Part shown: positions 29,830 to 40,356 of the stretch, piece by piece
How positions within the stretch are numbered: position 1 is the stretch's first letter
How the letters are laid out: each line of letters opens with the position of its first letter
Origin: Hydrogenophaga sp.
GTDB lineage: Bacteria; Pseudomonadota; Gammaproteobacteria; Burkholderiales; Burkholderiaceae_C
Assembly (NCBI RefSeq): GCF_011772445.1
Contig: NZ_WVZN01000026.1
Span: 58,960-122,959 of the forward strand
Length of the DNA: 64,000 bases
Direction of reading: 5' to 3'
Notes under the pieces: generated by a model
The model's input: the letters and a program-made list of their open reading frames with translations, nothing else
Databases searched by the model: none
Told to the model about the DNA's origin: nothing
Position numbers and translations under genes: made by a program

Positions 29830-30396
29830 ATGAGCATCAAGAGCGACAAGTGGATCCGCCGCATGGCCGAGCAGCACGGCCTGATCGACCCCTTCGAGCC
29901 CGGGCAGGTCCGCCAGGTCGATGGCAAGCGCGTCATCAGCTACGGCACCAGCAGCTACGGTTACGACATCCGCTGCGCGCCCGAATTCAAGGTCTTCACC
30001 AACATCCACAGCACGGTGGTGGACCCGAAGAACTTCGACGAGAACAGCTTCGTCGACGTCAACAAGGACGTCTGCGTCATCCCGCCCAACAGCTTCGCGC
30101 TGGCGCGCACGGTGGAGTACTTCCGCATCCCGCGCAACGTGCTCACCATCTGCCTGGGCAAGAGCACCTACGCCCGCTGCGGGATCATCGTCAACGTGAC
30201 GCCCTTCGAGCCCGAGTGGGAAGGCTACGTGACGCTGGAGATCAGCAACACCACGCCGCTGCCGGCCAAGATCTACGCGGGCGAGGGCATCGCCCAGGTG
30301 CTGTTCTTCGAGAGCGACGAGGTCTGCGACGTGTCCTACAAGGACCGTGGCGGCAAGTACCAAGGCCAGGTGGGCGTGACGCTGCCCAAGGCCTGA
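29830..30396 (+). CDS. dcd: dCTP deaminase
   Basis: A 188-residue member of the dCTP deaminase/dUTPase family that makes dUTP from dCTP for dTTP synthesis. It matches the family over its length, with [13 protein letters not shown] near 38, [10 protein letters not shown] near 110, the catalytic Glu in VTLEISNT near 138 and the C-terminal KYQGQ near 176. Divergent from hemP; 53 bases separate it from the next gene. Confidence 0.97.
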   Translation: MSIKSDKWIRRMAEQHGLIDPFEPGQVRQVDGKRVISYGTSSYGYDIRCAPEFKVFTNIHSTVVDPKNFDENSFVDVNKDVCVIPPNSFALARTVEYFRIPRNVLTICLGKSTYARCGIIVNVTPFEPEWEGYVTLEISNTTPLPAKIYAGEGIAQVLFFESDEVCDVSYKDRGGKYQGQVGVTLPKA

Positions 30397-30449
30397 TCTC
30401 TGGCCTACCATCGCGAACGTGCCCGTGCGCCGGGCGAAGGAGCTTCGCG

Positions 30450-31331
30450 ATGAAATGGGAAAACAACCGGCAGTCCGACCAGATCGAGGACCGGCGCAAC
30501 AGCCCGGGCGGCGGGGGCCGCATCCCGCGCATCGGGGGCGGCCGGGGCATCGGCATCGGCACCATTGCCATCGCGCTGATCGCGGGCTGGGTGTTCGGCA
30601 TCAACCCGCTGACCATCCTGGGCGCGTTGGACGGCGGGGGCCTGCAGGCGCCCATGGAAGCGCCGCAGGCCCAGACCGGCGCCCCCAGCGACGACATGGG
30701 CCGCTTCGTGGCCGCCGTGCTCGGCGGCACCGAGGACGCCTGGGGCGCGATCTTCCAGGCCGCCGGTGCGCAGTACCAGAAGCCGCGCCTGGTGCTGTTC
30801 CGCGGCGCCACGCCAACGGCCTGCGGAACGGGCCAGTCGGCCATGGGCCCTTTCTACTGCCCAGGCGATCAGAAGGTCTACATCGACCTCAGCTTCTACG
30901 ACACCCTGCGCCGCCAGCTCGGCGCGCCCGGCGACTTCGCCCAGGCCTACGTGATTGCGCACGAGGTGGGCCACCACGTGCAGAACCTCATGGGGATCAC
31001 CGACCAGATGGAGAAGGCGCGCGGCCGCGCGAGCGAGCGCGAGTACAACGCGCTGTCGGTCCGGCTTGAGTTGCAGGCCGATTGCTTCGCGGGCATCTGG
31101 GCGAACCACAACCACCAGCAGGGCCAGGTGATCGAGCCCGGCGACGTGGAGGAGGCGCTGAACGCGGCGGCGGCCATCGGCGACGACGCGCTGCAGCGCA
31201 AGAGCCAGGGCCACGTGGTGCCCGACAGCTTCACCCACGGCACGAGCGAGCAGCGCCAGCGCTGGTTCCACAAGGGGCTGGAGACGGGGGACGCGCGCGC
31301 CTGCGACACGTTCAAAGCCGCGTCACTCTGA
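30450..31331 (+). CDS. Neutral zinc metallopeptidase, membrane anchored (YpfJ-type)
   Basis: A 293-residue protein of the putative neutral zinc metallopeptidase family. A short cytoplasmic head rich in Gly/Arg is followed by one membrane segment (about 38-52), and the C-terminal domain carries HEVGHHVQN (near 171) and the downstream LQADCFAGIWA region. The substrate is unknown. The ATG follows GAAGGAGCTTCGCG, a good Shine-Dalgarno. Confidence 0.88.
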   Translation: MKWENNRQSDQIEDRRNSPGGGGRIPRIGGGRGIGIGTIAIALIAGWVFGINPLTILGALDGGGLQAPMEAPQAQTGAPSDDMGRFVAAVLGGTEDAWGAIFQAAGAQYQKPRLVLFRGATPTACGTGQSAMGPFYCPGDQKVYIDLSFYDTLRRQLGAPGDFAQAYVIAHEVGHHVQNLMGITDQMEKARGRASEREYNALSVRLELQADCFAGIWANHNHQQGQVIEPGDVEEALNAAAAIGDDALQRKSQGHVVPDSFTHGTSEQRQRWFHKGLETGDARACDTFKAASL

Positions 31332-31410
31332 GGTGGCGGACCCGGTCACGGGCGAGGTTGTAGCGCGGGTGCGACAATAGCGGGCTTACCGCCACCCCGG
31401 CGTTCCCGAC

Positions 31411-32859
<1,449 letters not shown>

Positions 32860-32870
32860 TCACCGCGTGA

Positions 32871-33704
32871 TCACTTGCCCGGGCGCTGCGACTGGGCGCA
32901 CTTCACCTCGAAACGCTCCACCTCGCCCGGCCCCGCGCCCAGCCGGGCGGCCGTGAGGCAGCCGCCCCACACGCAGCCCGTGTCCAGCGCCAGCAGGCCC
33001 GGCTGGTCCACGCTGCGCAGCGTGGACCAGTGACCGAAGGCCACGGGTGTGTCCGCCGTGCGCCGACCGGGCACCTCGAACCACGGGAAGTGGCCCTCTG
33101 GCGCGGCACCCGCACCGTCCTTGGTCTCGAACTCCATCTCGCCATCGGGCGTGCAGAAGCGCAGCCGTGTGAAGGCATTGACGATCACGCGCAGCCGGTC
33201 GCTGCCGCGCAGCGTGTCGGCCCAGCGCGCGGGCTGGTTGCCGTACATCTGATGAAGGAAGTCGCGCCAGTCGGGCGCCTGCAGCACGGTCTCCACCTCG
33301 TGCGCCAGTTGAAGCGCCCCTGCCGCGTCCCACTGCGGCAGCACCCCCGCGTGCACCAGCAACCAGCCGCGCTCCATCAGGGCGAGCGGGCGCTGGCGCA
33401 GCCAGTCGAGCAGGTCGGCGCGGTCCGGCGCGGCCAGGATGTCGCCGATGGTGTCGCTGCGGTGCGGCTTGCGCACGCCCTGCGACACCGCGAGCAGGTG
33501 CAGGTCGTGGTTGCCCAGCAGGCATTGCCCGCTGGCGCCGAGCGCGATCAGGCGGCGCAGCGCGGCCAGCGACGCGGGGCCGCGGTTGACCAGGTCACCC
33601 AGCACCACGAGCCGGTCGCGGCTGGGGGAGAAGCCGACGGTGTCGAGCAGGCGGCCCAGGGCCTCGTCACAGCCCTGCACATCGCCGATGAGATAAATTG
33701 CCAT
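32871..33704 (-). CDS. apaH: Symmetrical diadenosine tetraphosphatase
   Basis: A 277-residue metallophosphatase that splits Ap4A into two ADP. The metal-binding sequence is GDVQGC (7-12), GDLVNRGP (near 36), LGNHDLHLL (near 62) and VHAGV (near 116), followed by the family C-terminal segment ALDTGCVWGG. Length is normal. It converges with rhlE (11 bases between the stops). Confidence 0.95.
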   Translation of the reverse strand: MAIYLIGDVQGCDEALGRLLDTVGFSPSRDRLVVLGDLVNRGPASLAALRRLIALGASGQCLLGNHDLHLLAVSQGVRKPHRSDTIGDILAAPDRADLLDWLRQRPLALMERGWLLVHAGVLPQWDAAGALQLAHEVETVLQAPDWRDFLHQMYGNQPARWADTLRGSDRLRVIVNAFTRLRFCTPDGEMEFETKDGAGAAPEGHFPWFEVPGRRTADTPVAFGHWSTLRSVDQPGLLALDTGCVWGGCLTAARLGAGPGEVERFEVKCAQSQRPGK

Positions 33705-33727
33705 CGCCCGATTATGGGTAGGACCCC

Positions 33728-35047
33728 ATGGACACCCTCCTCATCGTCTTCCTCACGCTGCTCAACGGCGCATTCGCGATGTCCGAACTCGCGCTCGCCT
33801 CCAGCCGCAAGGCCCGCCTGGCGGCCATGGCCGAGGCCGGCGACAAGGGCGCGCACACTGCGCTGGAGCTGCTCGACAACCCCACGCAGTTCCTCTCGTC
33901 GGTGCAGGTGGGGATCACCTCCATCGGCATGCTCAACGGCATCGTGGGCGAGGCGGCCTTCAGCGACGACCTGGGCCTGTGGTTCCAGTCCTTCGGCCTG
34001 GAGGACACCGTTGCGGGCGTGTTGGCCACGGCGATCGTGGTGACCGTCATCACCTTCATCACCATCGTCTTCGGCGAGCTGGTGCCCAAGCGCATCGGCC
34101 AGCTCTACCCGGAGGCGGTGGCGCGCTGGGTCTCGCGCCCGATGGCGGCGGTGGCGCGTGGCGCCAAGCCCTTCGTGTGGCTGCTCACGCACACCACGCA
34201 GTGGGTGCTCAAGGCCCTGCGCGTGGACAACTCGGCCGCGCAGGTGGTGACCGAGGCCGAGATCGAGGCCAGCCTCGCCGAGGGCGTCGACGCCGGCATC
34301 ATCGAGGCGCAGGAGCACCGCATGGTGCGCAACGTGTTCGGGCTCGACGACCGCCTGCTCACCTCCATCATGGTGCCGGCCTCCGACATCGAGTGGCTGG
34401 ACGCCGGTGCGGGCATCGACGAGGCGGTGCGCCAGGCCGCGGCCACGGGCCACTCGTGGTACCCGGTGTGCCGGGGCGGACTGGAGGACGTGGTGGGCGT
34501 GATCCACGTGCCGCGCCTGCTGGCGCTGCAGGCCGATGGCGAGCAGGGGGCCGTGGGCGCGCAGGCGCAGCCGGCCGTGTTCGTGCCCGAGACGCTCACC
34601 GGCATGGAACTGCTGGAGCAGTTCCGTGCACGGGCCACGCGCATGGTGTTCGTGGTGGACGAGTACGGCGTGGTGCAGGGCCTGCTCACGCCGCTGGACA
34701 TGCTGGAGGCGATCACCGGAGAACTCTCGCCCGAGATGCCGGTGGACGCCTGGGCGCGCCAGCTCGAGGACGGGAGCTGGGAGGTCGACGGCGCGATGCC
34801 GGTGGCCGAGCTGAAGTCGCGCCTGGAGATCGACGCGCTGCCCGATGAGGACAAGGGCCGCTACGCCACCGTGGCGGGGCTGATGCACTCGATGGCCGGC
34901 GAACTGCTGATCCAGGGGCAGTTTGTCGACGGCGCGGGCTGGCGCTTCGAGGTGCTGGAGGTCGACGGCCGGCGCATCGCGCGCGTGCTGGTCACGCCGC
35001 TGCCACCGCCGCGGCCCGAGGCCGGCGAGCCCCGCGAGGACGGCTGA
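33728..35047 (+). CDS. CNNM/CorC-family membrane protein (DUF21-CBS-CorC_HlyC)
   Basis: A 439-residue inner-membrane protein. The DUF21 domain (about 1-190) has four hydrophobic helices and the signature QVGITSIGMLNGIVGE; a CBS pair (about 205-330) and a CorC_HlyC domain (about 350-430) follow. The family is often annotated as hemolysin, but the better-supported role is magnesium or cobalt export or homeostasis. Divergent from apaH with 23 bases between the starts. Confidence 0.9.
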   Translation: MDTLLIVFLTLLNGAFAMSELALASSRKARLAAMAEAGDKGAHTALELLDNPTQFLSSVQVGITSIGMLNGIVGEAAFSDDLGLWFQSFGLEDTVAGVLATAIVVTVITFITIVFGELVPKRIGQLYPEAVARWVSRPMAAVARGAKPFVWLLTHTTQWVLKALRVDNSAAQVVTEAEIEASLAEGVDAGIIEAQEHRMVRNVFGLDDRLLTSIMVPASDIEWLDAGAGIDEAVRQAAATGHSWYPVCRGGLEDVVGVIHVPRLLALQADGEQGAVGAQAQPAVFVPETLTGMELLEQFRARATRMVFVVDEYGVVQGLLTPLDMLEAITGELSPEMPVDAWARQLEDGSWEVDGAMPVAELKSRLEIDALPDEDKGRYATVAGLMHSMAGELLIQGQFVDGAGWRFEVLEVDGRRIARVLVTPLPPPRPEAGEPREDG

Positions 35048-35048
35048 A

Positions 35049-37313
35049 TCAGCGCACGCCCCACCAGGGCGGCAGCAGCGCACGCACCTCGGGGCTGGCG
35101 AAGCGCTCGTCGAGCAGCAGCAGCGTGCCCCGGTCCTGCGGCGTGCGGATCAGGCGGCCGGCGGCCTGCACCACCTTGTGCAGGCCGGGATAGAGGTAGG
35201 TGTCGGCCCAGCCTTGCGCACCGGTGGCCTGCAGGCGCTCGCGCAGTGCCTCGCTCAGCGGGTCGGGGGGCGGCAGGCCCAGCGTGGCGATGCTCACGCC
35301 CACCAGGCGCGAGCCGGGCAGGTCGATGCCTTCGCCGAACACGCCACCCAGCACCGCGAAGCCCATGCCCTGGCCGCCTTCCACGAAGCGCGCGATGAAG
35401 GCTTCGCGCGCGGCCTCGTCCATGCTGCGCGACTGCGACCACACCGCCACGTCCGGGTGCGCGGTACGGAACGCCTCCATCGCCTGCGTGAGGTAGTCGA
35501 AGCTGCTGAAGAAGGCGAGGTGGTTGCCCGGGTGCGCGCGGTAGTGCGCGCCGAGTTCGTCCACCAGGCGCGGCAGGGTGCGCACGCGGTCGGCCCAGCG
35601 CGTGGACAGGCCACGCGCCACGCGCACCGACCACTGGGCCGGGTCGAAGGGCGAGGCCACTTCGATGCGCGCGACCGGCTCGGGCAGGCCCAGCAGGCGC
35701 TGCGCGTGCGCCATGGGCGCGAGCGTGGCCGAGAACAGCGTGGCCGCGTGCGCGCCGGCCCAGCGTGGTTCGAGCAGCTCGGCCGGCAGCAGGCAGCGCA
35801 GCGCGAGCTGCGGGCGCGGCTTGCCGCGCCGCGTGGGAGGGCCGGGTGATCGCTCCAGCACCGAGTGCGCGCCGAAGCGCTCGGCCACGCGCAGGAAGTG
35901 CACCGCCTCGAACAGCCAGGGCTGCAGGCCCGCGGCGGCCTGCGGGTGGCGCGCCATGAAGTCGGTGAGCGTGGCGACGTGGCGGCCCAGCGTGGCGATG
36001 AAGGCGGCCGGGAGGGCGTCGTCGAGCGCCGGGGTCGCGGGCTCGTCGAGCGCCAGCGCGCCCCAGGCGCGGTGCACCGCGTCCATGGTGGCCTTCAGGG
36101 CCTGCGGCGCCTGCGCGCGCCAGGCGCCGAAGCGCTGCGGGTCCAGCTCGGCGCTGTACATGCGGCGCGCGCGCTCGGCCAGGTTGTGGGCCTCGTCCAG
36201 CAGCAGTTGCACGCGCCAGCCCTCGGCCTGAGCGAGCGACCAGGCCTGCGCGTTCAGGTCGAACCAGTGGTTCACGTCGCCCACCACCACGTCGGCCCAG
36301 CGCTGCATCTCCTGCGCCAGGTAGTACGGGCAGATGCGGTGCGCCAGCGCGATCTCGCGCAAGGCATCGCGGTCGAGCCATGCCGCGCGCGCGGCCTGCT
36401 CACGCGCGGCGCCCAGGCGGTCGTAGAAGCCCTGCGCCAGTGGGCAGGACTCGCCGTGGCAGGCCTTGTCGGGGTGCTCGCAGGCCTTCTCGCGCGCCAG
36501 GCGTTCCAGCACGCGCAAGGGCCGCGCGTTCAGTCGGCGCAGGCCGTCGAGTGCGATCGCGCGGCCCGTCGTCTTGGGCGTGAGCACCAGCAACTGGTCG
36601 CTGCCCACCACGGGCATGGCGCGCAGCGCGCCGAACAGCGTGGCCGCGGTCTTGCCGATGCCGGTGGGCGCCTGTGCGAGCAGGTGGCGCCCCGCGCGCT
36701 GCGATCGGAACACGGCCTCGGTGAGCTCGCGTTGACCCGCGCGATAGCCATCGAAAGGGAAGGGCGTGGCGGCCAGCGCGGCGTCGCGCGCGCGGCGGTG
36801 CTCGGTCTCCTGCCGGGCCCAGTCGCGGTAGCGCGCGCAGAGGTCCTGCGTGAAGGCGCGCAGCGAGTCGCGCGTGCCCTGGCGCGTGAGCACCGTCTCG
36901 TGGCCGCTGTCGATGTCGTAGTAGATCAGCGCGAGTTCGATGCTGTCGAGGTGCTCCGCCTCGCACAGCAGCCAGCCGTACACCTGCGCCTGCGCCCAGT
37001 GCAGGGCCTGGCGGTTGGGCGTGATGAGCGTCGGGTCGCCTCGGTGGGTCTTGGTTTCGTCGAGGCGGCGCGCCTGGGGGTCGTAGCCGTCGGCGCGGCC
37101 CTGCAGCAGCAGGCCTTCGCACAGGCCCGAGAGCGTGCGCTCCCGTTGGTAATGCGCGGGGCGGCGCGCGGCCACGCTGGCGTGGCCCGCGATGCCTTCG
37201 AAGGCGCTGGGCGCGGGCGTGAAGCGGTGGTCCAGATCGCCCGCGCGCGCCGCGAAGTCGCACAGGCGCCGCACGGCGACGCGCAGGGGCTCGGAGACGG
37301 GTTCGGCGGACAC
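35049..37313 (-). CDS. XPD/DinG-like ATP-dependent DNA helicase with N-terminal nuclease-like domain
   Basis: A 754-residue superfamily 2 helicase. The N-terminal 150 residues contain GRADGYDPQARRLDETKT, which matches a PD-(D/E)xK nuclease pattern, followed by the helicase core with Walker A APTGIGKTA (near 222), four Cys (CEHPDKACHGESC and CPYYLA, about 285-350) suited to a 4Fe-4S cluster, and DEAH (LLLDEAHNLAERAR, near 385). C-terminal motifs include GGVFGEGIDLPGSRLVGV and VVQAAGRLIRTPQD. A GTG start at 37313 is chosen since the upstream frame overlaps the divergent gene. Probable role in DNA repair. Confidence 0.85.
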   Translation of the reverse strand: MSAEPVSEPLRVAVRRLCDFAARAGDLDHRFTPAPSAFEGIAGHASVAARRPAHYQRERTLSGLCEGLLLQGRADGYDPQARRLDETKTHRGDPTLITPNRQALHWAQAQVYGWLLCEAEHLDSIELALIYYDIDSGHETVLTRQGTRDSLRAFTQDLCARYRDWARQETEHRRARDAALAATPFPFDGYRAGQRELTEAVFRSQRAGRHLLAQAPTGIGKTAATLFGALRAMPVVGSDQLLVLTPKTTGRAIALDGLRRLNARPLRVLERLAREKACEHPDKACHGESCPLAQGFYDRLGAAREQAARAAWLDRDALREIALAHRICPYYLAQEMQRWADVVVGDVNHWFDLNAQAWSLAQAEGWRVQLLLDEAHNLAERARRMYSAELDPQRFGAWRAQAPQALKATMDAVHRAWGALALDEPATPALDDALPAAFIATLGRHVATLTDFMARHPQAAAGLQPWLFEAVHFLRVAERFGAHSVLERSPGPPTRRGKPRPQLALRCLLPAELLEPRWAGAHAATLFSATLAPMAHAQRLLGLPEPVARIEVASPFDPAQWSVRVARGLSTRWADRVRTLPRLVDELGAHYRAHPGNHLAFFSSFDYLTQAMEAFRTAHPDVAVWSQSRSMDEAAREAFIARFVEGGQGMGFAVLGGVFGEGIDLPGSRLVGVSIATLGLPPPDPLSEALRERLQATGAQGWADTYLYPGLHKVVQAAGRLIRTPQDRGTLLLLDERFASPEVRALLPPWWGVR

Positions 37314-37346
37314 GGAGCGGGGATCATACGGAAGGACAATCGCGCG

Positions 37347-38078
37347 GTGAGCGAGCCTTCCCTTTCCCTTCCGCTGACCCGGCGCCACCACCAGCGCCTG
37401 CGACAGATGCACCGCTCGGCGGGCTGGCCCTGCCACGATCCGATCGAGGTAGAGCTGATCGCGGCGGGCTGTCTGCAGCGCTGTTTTGACGGCGCCGGGC
37501 GCGAGCACCTGCGCGTGAGCGACGCGGGCATCGCGCTGTTGGCGCGCATCTACGCGCGCAACCGCGCCGCGCTGTCGGCGCACGAGGCCCTGGTGCAGCG
37601 CGTGGCGCTGGAGCAGACGCGCTCGGGCCGCCTGGCCTGGTGTGGCCTCGCGCTGCGCGCGCCCCTGCCGCGCGCGGACGAGCCGCTGGCCAACGACTGG
37701 GTGATGGCCTGCCCCGACGTGTACTCGATCCGCCGCAGCTCGCGCGCCGACTGGCTGGAGCCCGTGGTGCACGAGATCAAGGTGAGCCGCGCGGACCTGC
37801 TGTCCGACCTGCGCAAGGCCGACAAGCGCGCGGCCTACCTCGGCATGGCTGGCGCGGTGTGGTACGTGCTGGGGCGCGACGCCAAGGGCCGCCCGGTGGG
37901 CGATGAGACCGACGTGCCCGAGGACTGCGGCGTGCTGATCGACAGCGGCGCCATGGGCTGGGAGGTGCGCCGCGAGGCACCGCGCCGCGCGGTGCCGCAA
38001 CTGCCGCTGGGCGTGTGGCTGGCCTTGGCCCAGGCCACTCCGCTGCGAATCGACGAGCCCGATCAGCAAGGGCTCTGA
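37347..38078 (+). CDS. Nuclease-like protein of unknown function (PD-(D/E)xK-type core)
   Basis: A 243-residue protein not recognised by name. Residues near 16-72 look like a small wHTH-type region (EVELIAAGCLQRCFDGAG, LRVSDAGIALLARIY); the middle has CPDVYSIRRSSRADWLEPVV then HEIKVSRADLLSDLRKADK and YVLGRDAKG, in which D/E...ExK-type spacing recalls a restriction-endonuclease fold. GTG start (Val-Ser-Glu). It is divergent from the helicase at 37313 with only 33 bases between the two GTG codons, so they may share regulation or function. No Shine-Dalgarno of note. Confidence 0.6.
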   Translation: MSEPSLSLPLTRRHHQRLRQMHRSAGWPCHDPIEVELIAAGCLQRCFDGAGREHLRVSDAGIALLARIYARNRAALSAHEALVQRVALEQTRSGRLAWCGLALRAPLPRADEPLANDWVMACPDVYSIRRSSRADWLEPVVHEIKVSRADLLSDLRKADKRAAYLGMAGAVWYVLGRDAKGRPVGDETDVPEDCGVLIDSGAMGWEVRREAPRRAVPQLPLGVWLALAQATPLRIDEPDQQGL

Positions 38079-38258
38079 GCCCGGCGTGCGTGAGCGGTCG
38101 CGTCGCGCCGCGTCTCACCTGGTTCTCTCCAAAGCCATCGGGTTATCGGCCGTCCTGCCGTGTCGGCCTCGGACGGGCTGCGGATACCCGGGCGCGCGCT
38201 GCGTCGGTACCTTGCCCTGGGGTCGCGCCGTGACCCGAGTTCGCTGGAGAGATGGGGC

Positions 38259-40328
38259 ATGAAGCTGGAACGTCGTTCGATGCGTTGGTTCGCGGCCGCG
38301 ATGGCCGTGGTGTATCTGGGTGCGTGCGGCGGTGGGGGCGGGGATGCGCCCGGCGACACCGGTGGCTCGGGGCGCAACGCCAGTCCGAGCCCCAGTCCTG
38401 CCCCGGGTTCAAGCCCCGGCCCGAGCCCGAGCCCGAGCCCCGCCCCAGGCGGCAGTCCGCCGCCGTCTCCGCCGCCAGCCAACACGCCGCCCGCCGCGCC
38501 GCCACCGGGTTCGGGCACCGCGCCGATTCCCGATCCCGGCGCCCCACCGGCCGCGCCGTTCACCGTGACGATCACGTCGGCGCCGCAGCGGGGTTTGAAG
38601 CTCGAATGGCCGGCGGTGGCCGGTGCCCTCAGCTACCGGATCGATCGCGATCTCGATGCCAACGACGGCGTCGATCTCTTTTTCAACATCGGCAACGTGC
38701 CCTCCCCGGCCACCTCGCACAACTTCACCGACCTGCGCCTGGCGGACGCACTGAGTTACAAGTACCGGGTCCGCGCCCTGAGCGCCTCGGGGCTGGTCTT
38801 GGCGACGACCACCACCTCGGTCAGCGGCGACCTGGCCGCATCGATCGACATCCAGCACCCCACCTCGCCGCTGGACGATTCCAGCGACAACATGTCACGC
38901 GCCATGGCGACCGCCACACGCGAGGGTGTTTCCCTCCGCCATGTCCTGGCCGTGGGCCAGCCCGGGGCGGAGCAGGCCCAAGGCCTCGTCAAGATCTATG
39001 AGCGTGACTTCCACGGCGGTGCCTGGACCGAGGTCCAGACGCTGAGGAAGCCCTCGTCGCCGAACCTGCAGGACCATTTCGGCGCCAGCGTGTCCCTCTC
39101 GCCCAATGGGCAGTACCTGGCGGTGGGCATACCGGGCGACGACCGGCCGACGCAGGGGATGGGCATCAATCCCCAATTGAACGCCGGCATGGAGGACGTG
39201 GACGATTCGGGCGCCGTGCAGGTGTACCGCTACGTCGGTTCGGCCTGGGTCCCGCATGGCTGGTTCAAGGCGATCAACGCGGGGCGCGGTGACGCCTTCG
39301 GCACCGCCGTGGCCATCAGCGACGAGGGCCACCTGATCGTGGGGGCGCCCAACGAGGACAGCCCGGCCTCCGCTGGCCTCTTCCTGCCGACATCCGCCGA
39401 CGCGCCGGAGTTGCGCGACGACCCCAGTGGCAATGACCGGGGAGCCATATACAACTACGTGAACGGTGCGTCGGCGTACTCGTTCGGTGGGTTCGTGAAG
39501 CCCCCCACCACCGGGGGCGGGACCTCGCTGCACTTCGGCGCGGCCATCGCGATCGATCCTCTGGCCCAACGGGCCGCCGTGGGCGCGCCCAGGGCCTCGT
39601 ACAACGGCGCTTCCGCTGGCGGCGTGGTGGTCTATGACATTGCCTGGACCCTGCCGCCGCCGCCGCTCCTGCAATCGGTCGTTGCCATCTGGGCGTTGCG
39701 AAGCACCTTCGGACCGGGCGGCGACCGTATTCCCTCGTCGAACACCGACAACCCCATTCCGCCATCGGACGCCTACCGCGGCCTGGGCGGCTCCCTGTCC
39801 ATGAGCCAGGACGGCAACTGGCTGGCCGCCGGTTACGCCGACAAGAGCGGCCTGGTGGCGCAGACCGGCGCGACGCTGCCTTCGCGCGCGGGCCAGGTGA
39901 CCCTGTACCGCCGCAACCCGAACGGCACCTGGGCCGCCCACTCCTGGCTCACGGCGCCGGTGCCGGTCAGTGGCGACCGCTTCGGCATCAGTGTGTCCCT
40001 GGTCAACAGCGACAACGGGCTGCAGGTGCTGGCCGGGGCGCTTGAAGACAGCAGCGGGCAGAAGGGCCTGACGCGGGCCGCGGACATCGTGCCCGAGAGC
40101 TTCGTGGCGGTGCGCGGCAGCGGCGCGGCCTACGCCTTCGCCGGGCGCGCCGACCTCAGCCAGCCGCCGGTGCTCAAGGCCCGGTTGAAGTCACCCGAAC
40201 CCCTCATCGACCAGTTCCTTGGCCAGGCCACCGCCATCACCCTCGACGGCAACGAACTGCTGCTGACGGGTGAATTCAAGGGCAACACGGGACGGCCCAC
40301 GGGGCAGGCGATCTTCTTCGGCTATTGA
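38259..40328 (+). CDS. FG-GAP repeat lipoprotein, first of a tandem pair
   Basis: A 689-residue lipoprotein: the signal ends YLGAC with Cys23. A Pro/Ser-rich linker (about 40-100) leads to a fibronectin type III-like domain (about 110-190, LEWPAVAGALSYRIDRDL) and then a beta-propeller of about six blades, each with a phrase such as FGASVSLSPNGQYLAVGIPG, FGTAVAISDEGHLIVGAPNED or FGAAIAIDPLAQRAAVGAPR. FG-GAP repeats occur in secreted and surface proteins that bind ligands. Start at 38259 because GGAGAG lies seven bases before. The paralogue follows after 28 bases. Confidence 0.83.
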   Translation: MKLERRSMRWFAAAMAVVYLGACGGGGGDAPGDTGGSGRNASPSPSPAPGSSPGPSPSPSPAPGGSPPPSPPPANTPPAAPPPGSGTAPIPDPGAPPAAPFTVTITSAPQRGLKLEWPAVAGALSYRIDRDLDANDGVDLFFNIGNVPSPATSHNFTDLRLADALSYKYRVRALSASGLVLATTTTSVSGDLAASIDIQHPTSPLDDSSDNMSRAMATATREGVSLRHVLAVGQPGAEQAQGLVKIYERDFHGGAWTEVQTLRKPSSPNLQDHFGASVSLSPNGQYLAVGIPGDDRPTQGMGINPQLNAGMEDVDDSGAVQVYRYVGSAWVPHGWFKAINAGRGDAFGTAVAISDEGHLIVGAPNEDSPASAGLFLPTSADAPELRDDPSGNDRGAIYNYVNGASAYSFGGFVKPPTTGGGTSLHFGAAIAIDPLAQRAAVGAPRASYNGASAGGVVVYDIAWTLPPPPLLQSVVAIWALRSTFGPGGDRIPSSNTDNPIPPSDAYRGLGGSLSMSQDGNWLAAGYADKSGLVAQTGATLPSRAGQVTLYRRNPNGTWAAHSWLTAPVPVSGDRFGISVSLVNSDNGLQVLAGALEDSSGQKGLTRAADIVPESFVAVRGSGAAYAFAGRADLSQPPVLKARLKSPEPLIDQFLGQATAITLDGNELLLTGEFKGNTGRPTGQAIFFGY

Positions 40329-40356
40329 GTAGCGGATTCTTTTGAAGGAACAGGGA

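Noticed and set aside
35049-38069. A longer start for the helicase, overlapping the divergent nuclease-like gene.
   Set aside because: The extension is antisense to a gene with better coding character; GTG at 37313 matches the protein start.
38370-38510. Pro/Ser-rich low-complexity DNA in the FG-GAP gene, as a possible repeat element.
   Set aside because: It is coding and matches a linker found in the same place in the paralogue.
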